Positions 15,571 through 23,465 of a DNA stretch of 35,056 nt are shown here, piece after piece. Location: assembly GCA_015486285.1 (NCBI GenBank), contig WFRX01000363.1:1-35056 (forward strand), in the 5' to 3' direction. A program made the position numbers and the translations under genes. Under the pieces are notes generated by a model, which worked only from the letters and a program-made list of their open reading frames with translations, was not told the origin of the DNA and did not search any database. Each line of letters starts with the position of its first letter. The stretch's first letter is position 1. This DNA is from a bacterium. Its GTDB lineage: Bacteria > Desulfobacterota > DSWW01.

Positions 15571-18027
15571 ATGACCGTTCGTGACAACCGGGACGATAAA
15601 GAGAAGAAAATGACCGAAGAGCTGACCATATTGCCGATGCTTCCCTTGCGGGACATCATTATTTTCCCCCACATGGTCGTCCCGCTTTTTGTGGGCCGCG
15701 AGAGATCCATCAATGCCCTCGACGAGGCGATGAACAAAGACAAGCTGCTCTTTCTGGCCGCCCAGAAGGACGCCAAAATTCAGGACCCCGATGAAAAGGA
15801 TGTCTACTCGGTCGGGACGATCGGTTCCGTCATTCAAATGCTTCGGCTTCCCGACGGAACCGTCAAGGTGCTGGTGGAAGGGCAGAAGAGGGCTATTCTG
15901 ACGGATTATCTTTCCAAGAAGGAGATCTTTCTGGTTCGGGTGCGGGATATGGTGGAGATCGACGGGGAGCAGACGGAAGTCGAGGCGTTGATCCGGAGCA
16001 TCCAGGACGCTTTCGAGCACTTCGCCCGGCTCAACCGGAAGATTCCCCAGGACATGATCCTCTCCATCTCTTCCATCGAAGAGCCGGGCAAGCTCGCCGA
16101 TACGATCGTGGGCCACTTGAACCTGAAGCTCCCGGACAAGCAGGACCTCCTTGAGACGGGCGACAAGAAGGAGAGGCTGGAAAAGCTTTACTCCCTGTTG
16201 AAGTCCGAGATCGAGATCCTGGAGGTGGAACGAAAGATACGCTCCAGGGTTCGCAAGCAAATGGAGAAGACGCAGAAGGAGTATTACCTCAACGAGCAGA
16301 TGCGGGCCATTCAGAAGGAGTTGGGGGAGAAGGATGAGTTCAAGAACGAGATCGATGAACTCGAAGCCCGGCTGCGCAAGAAAAAGATGACCAAAGAGGC
16401 GAACGAGCGGGTAAAGAAGGAGATCAAGAAGCTCCGGATGATGTCACCCATGTCCGCCGAAGCGACGGTCGTCAGGAATTACATCGACTGGATCCTTTCG
16501 TTGCCTTGGTACGAACATACCCAGGACGAAATGGATCTCGACAAGGCAGAGACGATCCTGAACGAGGACCACTACGGGCTGGGGAAAGTCAAGGAGAGGA
16601 TCCTGGAGTATCTTGCGGTGCGGTCTCTGGTGGAGAAGATGAAGGCCCCCATCCTCTGTTTTGTCGGCCCGCCGGGTGTGGGGAAGACCTCATTGGGCAA
16701 ATCCATCGCCCGCGCCACGGGCAGGAAGTTCGTGCGCGCTTCTCTCGGGGGTGTGCGGGATGAAGCCGAGATTCGCGGCCACCGGAGAACTTACATCGGC
16801 GCCCTGCCGGGCAAGGTGATCCAGTACATGAAGAAGGCCGGGTCCGGCAACCCGGTGTTCCTGCTCGATGAAGTGGACAAGATGAGCACCGATTTTCGGG
16901 GGGACCCGGCGGCCGCGCTTCTTGAGGTCCTGGACCCGGAGCAGAACCATGCCTTCAACGATCACTATCTGGACCTGGATTACGATCTGAGCCGTGTGAT
17001 GTTCATCACGACCGCCAACACACTGTTCAACATACCGCGGCCCCTGCAGGACCGCATGGAGATTATCCGTATCGAGGGATACATTGAGACGGAGAAGCTC
17101 CATATCGCCAAAGGCTTTCTCGTCCCGAAGCAGCTGGAGGCCCATGGCCTTTCCGGAGAAAATGTTAGTTTTACGGACAATGCCGTCTTGACCATCATCC
17201 GGCAATATACGCGGGAAGCGGGGGTCAGAAATCTCGAGCGCGAAATTGCCTCGGTGTGCCGGAAGATGGCTCGGACGATCGTCAAGAAAGGGCGCGACAC
17301 GAAGATTCGCGTGACCTCGAACGCACTGCAGAAATATCTCGGGGTGCCCAAGTATCGGTTCGGCATGAAGGAAGCCGAGAATCGGGTGGGCCTCACCAAC
17401 GGTCTTGCCTGGACCGAAATGGGGGGAGAATTGTTGACCACCGAGGTTACCGTTATGCCGGGCAAGGGAAAACTCATCATCACAGGGAAGCTGGGCGATG
17501 TGATGCAGGAGTCGGTGCAGGCGGCGATGAGTTATGTGCGTTCCAGGGCGGATATGTTGAAATTGGAGCGCGACTTTTACCATAAAGTCGACGTACACGT
17601 GCACATTCCGGAGGGTGCCATTCCCAAAGACGGGCCTTCCGCAGGCATTACCGTGGCCACCTCGATTGCGTCGGCCCTCACGCGGCGCCCCGCGCGGTCG
17701 GACATTGCCATGACCGGCGAGATCACCCTGCGCGGTCGGGTGCTGCCGATCGGGGGGCTCAAAGAGAAGGCCTTGGCCGCTCACCGTGCCGATATCGCGA
17801 CGGTGCTGATCCCTGCGGAAAATGAAAAGGATATCCGGGAAGTGCCTCCTCAGGTGCAGAAGAAGGTGAAGCTCGTTCTGGTGGAGCACATGGATGAGGT
17901 TCTGCATCGGGCCCTTCTCCCGGATGCGGTTCCCGATCCTCTGACGGTCATGGAAAAGGGGCTGCAAGAGGAGGAGTCGCAGGATATCGAGGAGTACGTT
18001 GAAGAAACGCGTACTTCCCTGGTATAG
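15571..18027 (+). CDS. lon: ATP-dependent protease Lon (LonA)
   Basis: An 818-residue LonA protease that removes misfolded and regulatory proteins. Order: N-terminal substrate-binding domain (about 20-215, [23 protein letters not shown]), coiled coil (225-300), AAA+ module with Walker [10 protein letters not shown] (366-374) and Walker [12 protein letters not shown], then the proteolytic domain with the Ser-Lys dyad S690 ([10 protein letters not shown]) and K733 ([12 protein letters not shown]). The acidic C-terminus ([13 protein letters not shown]) is an extra tail. The ATG at 15571 has GAGAGGGACG upstream; a second in-frame ATG at 15610 ([11 protein letters not shown]) also has purine-rich sequence and would remove a 13-residue charged leader. 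No convincing promoter was found before it. Confidence 0.97.
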   Translation: MTVRDNRDDKEKKMTEELTILPMLPLRDIIIFPHMVVPLFVGRERSINALDEAMNKDKLLFLAAQKDAKIQDPDEKDVYSVGTIGSVIQMLRLPDGTVKVLVEGQKRAILTDYLSKKEIFLVRVRDMVEIDGEQTEVEALIRSIQDAFEHFARLNRKIPQDMILSISSIEEPGKLADTIVGHLNLKLPDKQDLLETGDKKERLEKLYSLLKSEIEILEVERKIRSRVRKQMEKTQKEYYLNEQMRAIQKELGEKDEFKNEIDELEARLRKKKMTKEANERVKKEIKKLRMMSPMSAEATVVRNYIDWILSLPWYEHTQDEMDLDKAETILNEDHYGLGKVKERILEYLAVRSLVEKMKAPILCFVGPPGVGKTSLGKSIARATGRKFVRASLGGVRDEAEIRGHRRTYIGALPGKVIQYMKKAGSGNPVFLLDEVDKMSTDFRGDPAAALLEVLDPEQNHAFNDHYLDLDYDLSRVMFITTANTLFNIPRPLQDRMEIIRIEGYIETEKLHIAKGFLVPKQLEAHGLSGENVSFTDNAVLTIIRQYTREAGVRNLEREIASVCRKMARTIVKKGRDTKIRVTSNALQKYLGVPKYRFGMKEAENRVGLTNGLAWTEMGGELLTTEVTVMPGKGKLIITGKLGDVMQESVQAAMSYVRSRADMLKLERDFYHKVDVHVHIPEGAIPKDGPSAGITVATSIASALTRRPARSDIAMTGEITLRGRVLPIGGLKEKALAAHRADIATVLIPAENEKDIREVPPQVQKKVKLVLVEHMDEVLHRALLPDAVPDPLTVMEKGLQEEESQDIEEYVEETRTSLV

Positions 18028-18169
18028 ACATTGCCGGGATCATTCCCCAGCCCGTTTCTCAAGAGGACATTTCCGCTTCCATGCGGTCGTCGCTCGGGGT
18101 AGCGGGATGGACGGGTCATTCGAGGGACTGGAAAAAGGGAGGGAATCCAGGTAAAGTAGATTATCTCAA

Positions 18170-18245
18170 GGGCGGGTAGCTCAGTTGGGAGAGCGTCGGC
18201 CTTACAAGCCGAAGGTCACAGGTTCGAGCCCTGTTCCGCCTACCA
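18170..18245 (+). tRNA. tRNA-Val (anticodon TAC)
   Basis: Acceptor GGGCGGG/TCCGCCT with wobble pairs at both ends, anticodon stem TCGGC/GCCGA with loop CTTACAA (anticodon 18203-18205), T-loop TTCGAGC, encoded CCA. Confidence 0.95.
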
Positions 18246-18259
18246 GGACAATATGAATA

Positions 18260-18336
18260 GGGGGCGTGGTGCAGCTGGTTAGCACACCGGCCTGTCAAGC
18301 CGGAGGCCGCGGGTTCAAGTCCCGTCGCTCCCGCCA
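18260..18336 (+). tRNA. tRNA-Asp (anticodon GTC)
   Basis: Acceptor GGGGGCG/CGCTCCC, discriminator G73, anticodon stem CCGGC/GCCGG with loop CTGTCAA (anticodon 18294-18296), T-loop TTCAAGT, encoded CCA. It lies 14 bases after tRNA-Val, so the two are cotranscribed. Confidence 0.96.
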
Positions 18337-18344
18337 ACAAATTC

Positions 18345-18377
18345 AGGGGGTTACGCATTTCGCGTGGCCCCCTTTTT
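18345..18377 (+). terminator. Intrinsic terminator of the Val-Asp tRNA pair
   Basis: AGGGGG pairs with CCCCCT, continued by TTACGC/GCGTGG (two G-U pairs), loop ATTTC, then TTTTT. A long stable stem with a U-run eight bases after the tRNA-Asp CCA. Confidence 0.88.
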
Positions 18378-18494
18378 CTATTTTGGACGCTGCAACATGA
18401 TTCACCCGGGAAGGAGGAACTCCGGGGGACCTTGTAACCTTTTTCCAGGGGTGTGTATCGGTAGATGTGTAGGCATATCATCCCCCCAACCTGG

Positions 18495-18538
18495 GGCAGA
18501 GGTCCGGATTCGATCCGTGGCCTCTGCCTCTTTCTTCT
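18495..18538 (+). terminator. Second terminator-like hairpin downstream of the tRNAs
   Basis: GGCAGAGG (18495-18502) pairs with CCTCTGCC (18521-18528); an inner CGGAT/ATCCG stem closes a TCG loop. The 3' side runs into TCTTTCTTCTCC. It is a plausible terminator for an unidentified small transcript. Confidence 0.5.
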
Positions 18539-18730
18539 CCGGACAAACCTCGTTAGGAAATGATGAGGGGCCTTTCCGTGATGGCAGGGAGACCGTGAAA
18601 ATTGATGAGACGGGTTCTCCCGGAAGGCGTCTTCGAGCGTGTTCCCGCGTGCTTTTCGTTTCCGCATGCCGGATTGGGTACGGGGAAAATGTCATGATTC
18701 CCCGGCTCATCCGCCATTACAGACGAGCCC

Positions 18731-18759
18731 TCGAAATTCAGTCAGCGATCTGTTATGTT
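18731..18759 (+). promoter_or_regulatory. Weak candidate promoter of the Fe-S/FAD operon
   Basis: TCGAAA (18731-18736), 17 bases, TATGTT (18754-18759), about 50 bases before the ATG at 18809. Both boxes match only four of six consensus bases. Confidence 0.3.
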
Positions 18760-18808
18760 GAAGGCCAAAACTTTCCATGGAAAGAAGGCCCCGGCCGAGG
18801 AGGAATCT

Positions 18809-19822
18809 ATGTATCAGCTCAAGCATGATCCGGACATCTGCGCGAAATGTCCTTCACCCGACTGCCTGCTGAAATGCCAGTACATGTCTTTTGACACGGA
18901 AGAGGCCCACGAAGAAATGATGAAGGTTTGCAGGGGCGAGGACTCTCCCGTACTCGAGAAATGCGTCACATGTTACGCCTGTGAAGAATATTGCAGCCAG
19001 GGGAATCATCCTTTCTACCTGATCGGCGAGCGGAGGGAAGAAAAGGGAATTCTCACCGCTGCCAGGCCCATTACCAACCAGTGGATCAACATGACGACAA
19101 TGCAGGGGAAGTACATGACCGGTGCCGTCACGGACAAGGTGATGTCCTGCTGTTTTATCCCCGACTTGGGGGCTCTTGGAAGCGGGAAGCTTTTCGAAGA
19201 GATCGCCCCCGCCTTTGCCCTGGGTGCGGAATTCATGTGTCCCGCGGTCCATACCCATTTTGCCAAGATGTCGGTCGTCAAAGAGAGATTGCCCATTGTC
19301 CTCGAAAATTTCGCCAAGCTGGGGGCGTCCGAGGTCATCTGCCTCCATGACGAATGTTACGGAACCTTTACCTCGATTGCGCCGGCCTACGGCATCGACG
19401 TGCCCTTCAAGCCGGTCTACTATATGGATTACCTGGTGGACAGGCTGGACGCGCTGAAAGACGAGATACGGCCGCTCAACGTGAGCGTCGTTTACCAGCG
19501 CCCCTGCTCCAACCGGCTCATACCGGAGAAGTTCCCTGTTTTGCGCGCCCTACTGGACCGGATCGGTGTGCAGTTGCTCGAGCGGGAATACCAGGGCGAG
19601 AATGCCTTGTGCTGCGGGGAAATCATCCGGGCCGTGGCCGGATACCAGCGGGCGAATGACGTTCAGAAGCGAAACGTCGACGACATGGCTGCAGCGGGGG
19701 CGGAATACTGCGTGTTCAACTGTCCCTTCTGTCAGTCCACGCTTTCCGAGATGGTAAGCAAGCAGGGGATCAAACCGATTCACTTGATCGATTTGTGTAA
19801 GATGGCCATAGGGGAAAAGTAG
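18809..19822 (+). CDS. Fe-S protein with CCG domain (HdrB/D-like), first gene of redox operon
   Basis: A 337-residue soluble iron-sulfur protein. Two N-terminal cysteine groups, C11-x2-C14-x4-C19-x3-C23 and C52-x2-C55-x2-C58-x3-C62, look like two [4Fe-4S] sites; the first has an unusual spacing. The C-terminal half carries a full CCG motif, C233-x34-C268-C269-G-x34-C305-x2-C308, the kind that binds a non-cubane cluster in heterodisulfide reductase HdrB. A first CCG repeat near C114-C115 and C144 is degenerate. It would pass electrons between the FAD oxidase encoded next and an unknown acceptor. The ATG at 18809 (MYQLKHDPDICAKC) has CGAGGAGG upstream. The nearest relatives by layout are GlpC, GlcF or LutA-type subunits; the substrate pathway is not deducible. 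Confidence 0.85.
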   Translation: MYQLKHDPDICAKCPSPDCLLKCQYMSFDTEEAHEEMMKVCRGEDSPVLEKCVTCYACEEYCSQGNHPFYLIGERREEKGILTAARPITNQWINMTTMQGKYMTGAVTDKVMSCCFIPDLGALGSGKLFEEIAPAFALGAEFMCPAVHTHFAKMSVVKERLPIVLENFAKLGASEVICLHDECYGTFTSIAPAYGIDVPFKPVYYMDYLVDRLDALKDEIRPLNVSVVYQRPCSNRLIPEKFPVLRALLDRIGVQLLEREYQGENALCCGEIIRAVAGYQRANDVQKRNVDDMAAAGAEYCVFNCPFCQSTLSEMVSKQGIKPIHLIDLCKMAIGEK

Positions 19823-19838
19823 AAGGAGGTATCACAGG

Positions 19839-21218
19839 ATGACCGATATTCTGCAATCCTTGATTGAGACTGTGGGGGAGAAGGCTGTTTCCAACCGGGC
19901 GGAAGAGCTCTGGTTCTACGCACGGGACCCGGGGGTCCTGGAGCCTCACACGCCTGCGTACGTTGTGGCGCCGAAGACGACGGAAGAGGTGCAGAAGGTC
20001 GTTGAGATCGCCAACCGGGAACGGATCCCCGTGGTGCCCGCTGGAAACGGCATGAGCTTGACCGGCCTTGTCAGACCTCTCAAGGGCGGTATCGTCATGG
20101 ACATGAAGCGGATGAATCGGATCCTGGAACTCAACGAGAGGGCTCGGTATGTGGTCGTGGAAGGCGGCGTGTCTCAGGGACAGCTCAAGGCCTATCTGGA
20201 AGAACACTGCCCCCATTTACGGCACAGCATTCCCGACGCGCCTCCTGCGACGACGGTGGCGGCAAACGTAGCCATCCACGGCCAGGGCCGGCTGACCCAG
20301 CAGTATGGATTCAATTCCGATATGGTCACCGGCCTGGAAGTCGTACTCGCCAACGGAAAGATCTGCAGGATCGGGTCCTGTTCCATGGGGCCTTACTGGT
20401 TTTCCAAGGGACCCGCCCTGCCGGACCTGTCCGGACTGTTTCTCGGGTGGCTCGGGAGCACGGGTATCTTCACAAAGGTGGGGCTCAGGCTTTTTCCCAA
20501 CAAACGAATCCGGGACGTGGAAATCTTCGTAACCGACCGGATCGAACTCGTGGAGGACATTATTTACAGGCTTACCCACACCGAGATGGCCGAAGACATC
20601 AGCATCTGGTTTCAGCCCAAGCCGCTCATGTTCAAGGACAACTACCATATCAACGTATACTTTACCGGAGATACCGAGGAAGAGATCGAATTCAAGCGTA
20701 AGATGATTTGGGACGCCCTCCAGGTCTATATCGATTCGAAGGATGGCGGGTTTATGGGCGTTCAGCCCATGAAGCCCATGTTGCTGGAGCAGCCGCAACG
20801 AAGCGTTGCCGCCTTCGCCGACGTGCCGAAGGGGGGCGGGTTTGAGTATTCCGGGCCGATCGCGCCGATCGAAAAGTTTCCGGAATACACGGAGAAGCTC
20901 CTGGAGCTGGCAGGGAAGTACGACCTGCTTTACGCAGGCGCGGCGCGCATCATATCCGGAGGGCATGCGATGATGTACGGCATTTCCTTTGCCTTTAATC
21001 GGGCGGACCCGGAGATGATGGCGCGGGTGAAGGAGGCCCTGGACGAGGCCACGGAGTATGCCCTCGGACTCGGCGGTATCCCGTGGAAGCCCAACGTGAC
21101 CGAACAGCAGATCGCCATGCGGATGATGGATCCGAATACACTCGATCTCCTCCGGATGGTGAAGGACAACCTGGATCCAAACGGAATTATGAACCCTGGA
21201 AACTGGGAGGTGGGCTGA
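19839..21218 (+). CDS. FAD-linked oxidase of the VAO/GlcD type
   Basis: A 459-residue flavoprotein with an N-terminal PCMH-type FAD-binding domain: YVVAPKTTEEVQKVVEIAN, the P-loop-like PVVPAGNGMSLTGLVRPLKGGIVMDMKRMNRI (about 68-100), and PDAPPATTVAANVAIHGQGRL, then YGFNSDMVTGLEVVLANGKI. The C-terminus ends in LDPNGIMNPGNW, shared with GlcD and lactate dehydrogenases of this class. The GDGNxH and HGEHGxG signatures of GlcD were not found, so a 2-hydroxyacid substrate is not assured; a 4-cresol dehydrogenase-like arrangement is possible. It lies 16 bases after the first Fe-S gene (AGAAGGAGG precedes its ATG) and overlaps the next gene by one base, a tight operon that would funnel hydride from an organic substrate into Fe-S proteins. 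Confidence 0.87.
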   Translation: MTDILQSLIETVGEKAVSNRAEELWFYARDPGVLEPHTPAYVVAPKTTEEVQKVVEIANRERIPVVPAGNGMSLTGLVRPLKGGIVMDMKRMNRILELNERARYVVVEGGVSQGQLKAYLEEHCPHLRHSIPDAPPATTVAANVAIHGQGRLTQQYGFNSDMVTGLEVVLANGKICRIGSCSMGPYWFSKGPALPDLSGLFLGWLGSTGIFTKVGLRLFPNKRIRDVEIFVTDRIELVEDIIYRLTHTEMAEDISIWFQPKPLMFKDNYHINVYFTGDTEEEIEFKRKMIWDALQVYIDSKDGGFMGVQPMKPMLLEQPQRSVAAFADVPKGGGFEYSGPIAPIEKFPEYTEKLLELAGKYDLLYAGAARIISGGHAMMYGISFAFNRADPEMMARVKEALDEATEYALGLGGIPWKPNVTEQQIAMRMMDPNTLDLLRMVKDNLDPNGIMNPGNWEVG

Positions 21219-22396
21219 TGGAGGCGACCCGAAAACTGGAACATGGAGACCTGGTCCATCGTTGTTTTCGTTGCGGATACTGTAAATTCCCTTCCGAGTA
21301 TGTGGATTTCAATTGTCCTTCTTACAGGGCGGCCCGTTTCGACACATTTTCGCCGGGAGGAAGGATGTGGCTCGTCAGGGCATGGATGAACCGTGAGCTG
21401 GAAACGAGCCCCCATTTTGCCGAGATCCTGTATTCCTGCCTGGCCTGCGGCAATTGTACCGAGCATTGTGTCTACCCCCGATTCAAGGACTATCTCACGG
21501 ATATTTTTGAGGAGGCGAAGGCCCAGTTGGTTGACGAAGGCCTGATTCCCCCGCCTGTGAGGGATTATTTCAAGGCGGTCTCAGTCAACGGGAACCCCTA
21601 CCGGCTTCCGCAGGAGGATCGGGGAAAATGGGTGGAGGGTGTCGACGTTGAGGCGTTCTCCGATCAGGAGTATCTGTTTTACGTGGGCTGCGTGGGATCT
21701 TATGACGAGTTGGGCGGCCGTATGGCTCGATCCGTGGCCGGCCTGCTCTCGAGGCTGGGCGTTTCTTTCGGTATCCTGGGCGCGGAAGAGACCTGCGACG
21801 GCAACGAGGTGAAAATTCTGGGCGAGGTCGGGCTCTTCGATGAATTGGCGAAGAGAACGATCGAGACTTTCAGCAAGAAAGGCGTACGGAAGGTGATTAC
21901 CCTTGATCCGCACGCCTTGAACGCGTTCCGAAAAGACTATGGCCGGCTGGGAGGCCGGTTTGAAGCGTTTCACTATACAGAGGTCCTTGCCGGGCTTGTA
22001 CGGGAACAGGCGAGCGCCTTTTCTGCAAAGGGCTTGAAGGTGACGTATCACGATCCCTGCTATCTCGGCAGACATCACCACGTTTTTGAGCCGCCGAGGG
22101 ATGTTATCAGGAATATTTCCGGCATGGAACTGGTGGAGATGAGGCGCAACCGGCTCGATGCCTTCTGCTGCGGGGGCGGGGGCGGCAATTTTTTTACGGA
22201 CATGATCGGACCGGGGGAAGACAGTCCCGCCAGAGTGCGTATTCGCGAGGCTTTTGAAACGGGGGCTGAGGTGGTGGCCGTGGCCTGTCCACAGTGCGCG
22301 AAGATGCTTACCGATGCGGTCAAGGCCGAGGGCCTCGAAGACCGGCTGGGGATCAAGGACGTAGCCGAGATTGCAGCGGAGGCCATGCAGGCCTGA
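21218..22396 (+). CDS. Fe-S protein with two CCG domains (HdrD/GlcF-like)
   Basis: A 392-residue soluble protein. N-terminal cysteines C16-x2-C19-x2-C22-x10-C33 and C74-x2-C77-x2-C80-x3-C84 suggest two Fe-S sites, the first with non-canonical spacing. Of two CCG modules the first is eroded (GCVGSYD, ETCDGNEV and DPHALNAF in place of the usual Cys and CPHC positions); the second is complete (HDPCYLGRHH, FCCGGGGGN, ACPQCAKML). This asymmetry is common in HdrD/GlcF-like proteins. It is the third subunit of the operon, and its ATG overlaps the A of the previous TGA. It would accept electrons from the FAD subunit and give them to a quinone, a thiol or another carrier; which one is unknown. A terminator follows at 22425. 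Confidence 0.86.
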   Translation: MEATRKLEHGDLVHRCFRCGYCKFPSEYVDFNCPSYRAARFDTFSPGGRMWLVRAWMNRELETSPHFAEILYSCLACGNCTEHCVYPRFKDYLTDIFEEAKAQLVDEGLIPPPVRDYFKAVSVNGNPYRLPQEDRGKWVEGVDVEAFSDQEYLFYVGCVGSYDELGGRMARSVAGLLSRLGVSFGILGAEETCDGNEVKILGEVGLFDELAKRTIETFSKKGVRKVITLDPHALNAFRKDYGRLGGRFEAFHYTEVLAGLVREQASAFSAKGLKVTYHDPCYLGRHHHVFEPPRDVIRNISGMELVEMRRNRLDAFCCGGGGGNFFTDMIGPGEDSPARVRIREAFETGAEVVAVACPQCAKMLTDAVKAEGLEDRLGIKDVAEIAAEAMQA

Positions 22397-22424
22397 CCGG
22401 CCGCTGTCGGAAGACCTTCCACCC

Positions 22425-22470
22425 GAATCCTGGCGCTTCCCGGGTTCCCAGGTTCTCTCTCTATTTTTTT
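22425..22470 (+). terminator. Intrinsic terminator of the Fe-S/FAD operon
   Basis: GAA(T)CCTGG (22425-22433) pairs with CCAGGTTC (22448-22455) with one bulged T, followed by TCTCTCTATTTTTTTC. It sits 29 bases after the last stop codon. Confidence 0.6.
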
Positions 22471-22480
22471 CAATTTCATC

Positions 22481-22509
22481 TTGACAGCATCGAAGCCTCG
22501 AAATAGAAT
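22481..22509 (+). promoter_or_regulatory. Strong sigma70-type promoter for the pilin-like gene
   Basis: TTGACA (22481-22486), 17-base spacer, TAGAAT (22504-22509). It gives a leader of about 170 bases before the ATG at 22684, with GC-rich and G-rich runs (22626-22660) but no recognised riboswitch. Confidence 0.7.
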
Positions 22510-22683
22510 GAACACGATGTTGTGATATTCATACTGTCGCTTCGGCCGATCCCGCATCGTGTACCTCCAGCAGACAGCCGAAAGATCGAAGCCGTTCTTT
22601 TGAAGCGGCAGCCCTTTTAGGGGGAGGGGGGGGACTTCTGAGGGGAGGACCGACCAACCCATGTGCCGGACTGGAGGCTGGAA

Positions 22684-23211
22684 ATGGAAACGGTCTACAG
22701 AAGCAGCCGGGGGCCCAGGGTAAAGAGGGGGAGCAGTAAGATACGGATGGGAGGGTACGCTGCCGAAGAGTACGAAGGCTCCGCCTTGTTACAGATTCTT
22801 TCGATCGTGATCGTTCTCGGGCTCTTGTCCGTCGTTGCGATTCCGCGATACATCGAAACGAAGCATGAGAGGCAACGGGCGGCGGAAGCGGCGGAAGCCC
22901 GTGGCTTTATTCGGAGTCTGCACAGTGTGCTTACGGCCAATACGGCCGACCACTATTTGCGCGGTACGGCTTGGGTGCAGAATGGAGAGGAATTGATGGC
23001 GTTGCTGGGGAACGGGCGGGCCATGCCGAAAGGCATGAAATATGCCGACAACGTCTGGACCGACGAGAAGTTGGGCCTGCAGTGGGCGTTCGACAAGGCA
23101 TCAGGCCTGCTGCCGCCCCGCGTCAAGCGTATTGAACACCGGCCTCCTCCGGAATCATGGGATATGGAACCGATCGGCCGGATTCCGCGGAAATCCCCTC
23201 CGCACTCTTGA
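22684..23211 (+). CDS. Pilin/pseudopilin-like protein with atypical leader
   Basis: A 175-residue protein of unknown function. Residues 34-54 (ALLQILSIVIVLGLLSVVAIP) form a single hydrophobic helix followed by RYIETKHERQRAAEAAEARGFI, which has the look of the type IV pilin N-terminal helix (compare the GFTLIELLVVIAIIGILAAIAIPRF pattern) with a Pro at the same place. The usual G-FTLIE site is replaced by G32-SALLQ, with Gln where pilins have Glu at +5, and the leader would be 32 residues long and basic. The rest is a soluble region with tryptophans. I chose the ATG at 22684 because GGAGG lies six bases upstream; a GTG seven codons earlier (22663) is possible. A single-pass membrane protein unrelated to pili is the alternative. 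It stands alone with its own promoter. Confidence 0.62.
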   Translation: METVYRSSRGPRVKRGSSKIRMGGYAAEEYEGSALLQILSIVIVLGLLSVVAIPRYIETKHERQRAAEAAEARGFIRSLHSVLTANTADHYLRGTAWVQNGEELMALLGNGRAMPKGMKYADNVWTDEKLGLQWAFDKASGLLPPRVKRIEHRPPPESWDMEPIGRIPRKSPPHS

Positions 23212-23320
23212 GGCCCGCGGGCGCAGTACGTTGCGCGGACGGTCTCCTCCCTTCGATCAACTTGCTTCGGCGAAAAGGCCTCGACAGGCCCTCCTCCCCG
23301 CCAACGCAAGCATACCCGCA

Positions 23321-23350
23321 TTGACAGCAACCTGTCCCTTGCCATACATT
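23321..23350 (+). promoter_or_regulatory. Promoter for the Nudix gene
   Basis: TTGACA (23321-23326), 18-base spacer, TACATT (23345-23350), about 115 bases before the chosen ATG. Confidence 0.55.
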
Positions 23351-23465
23351 CGATGGGCCTTCCCGAAATGCGAATGCTCGGCCCCGGGTTGTAGAGAGGA
23401 AGAGACCCCTCAGGCCCAATCTTTCCTTGCAAAGTGAGGACCGTATCTTGTGGACGCAAGGGTTG

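Larger units (their letters stand above)
18378..18808. other. Non-coding gap of about 430 bases
   Basis: No reading frame here looks like a protein. It holds one terminator-like hairpin (18495-18528 followed by a pyrimidine tract) and a weak promoter (18731-18759) ahead of the Fe-S operon. The hairpin must end something transcribed from the gap itself or serve as back-up to the tRNA terminator. I recognise no riboswitch or known RNA family. Confidence 0.6.

Noticed and set aside
18481..18530. TTCGATCC within the hairpin as a remnant tRNA T-arm
   Set aside because: The 5-bp T-stem does not form (only three pairs), and no anticodon or acceptor arm is present.
18364..18828. 154-codon plus-strand frame in the gap after tRNA-Asp
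   Set aside because: It begins inside the terminator, spans a second hairpin, and overlaps the true start of the Fe-S gene in another frame.
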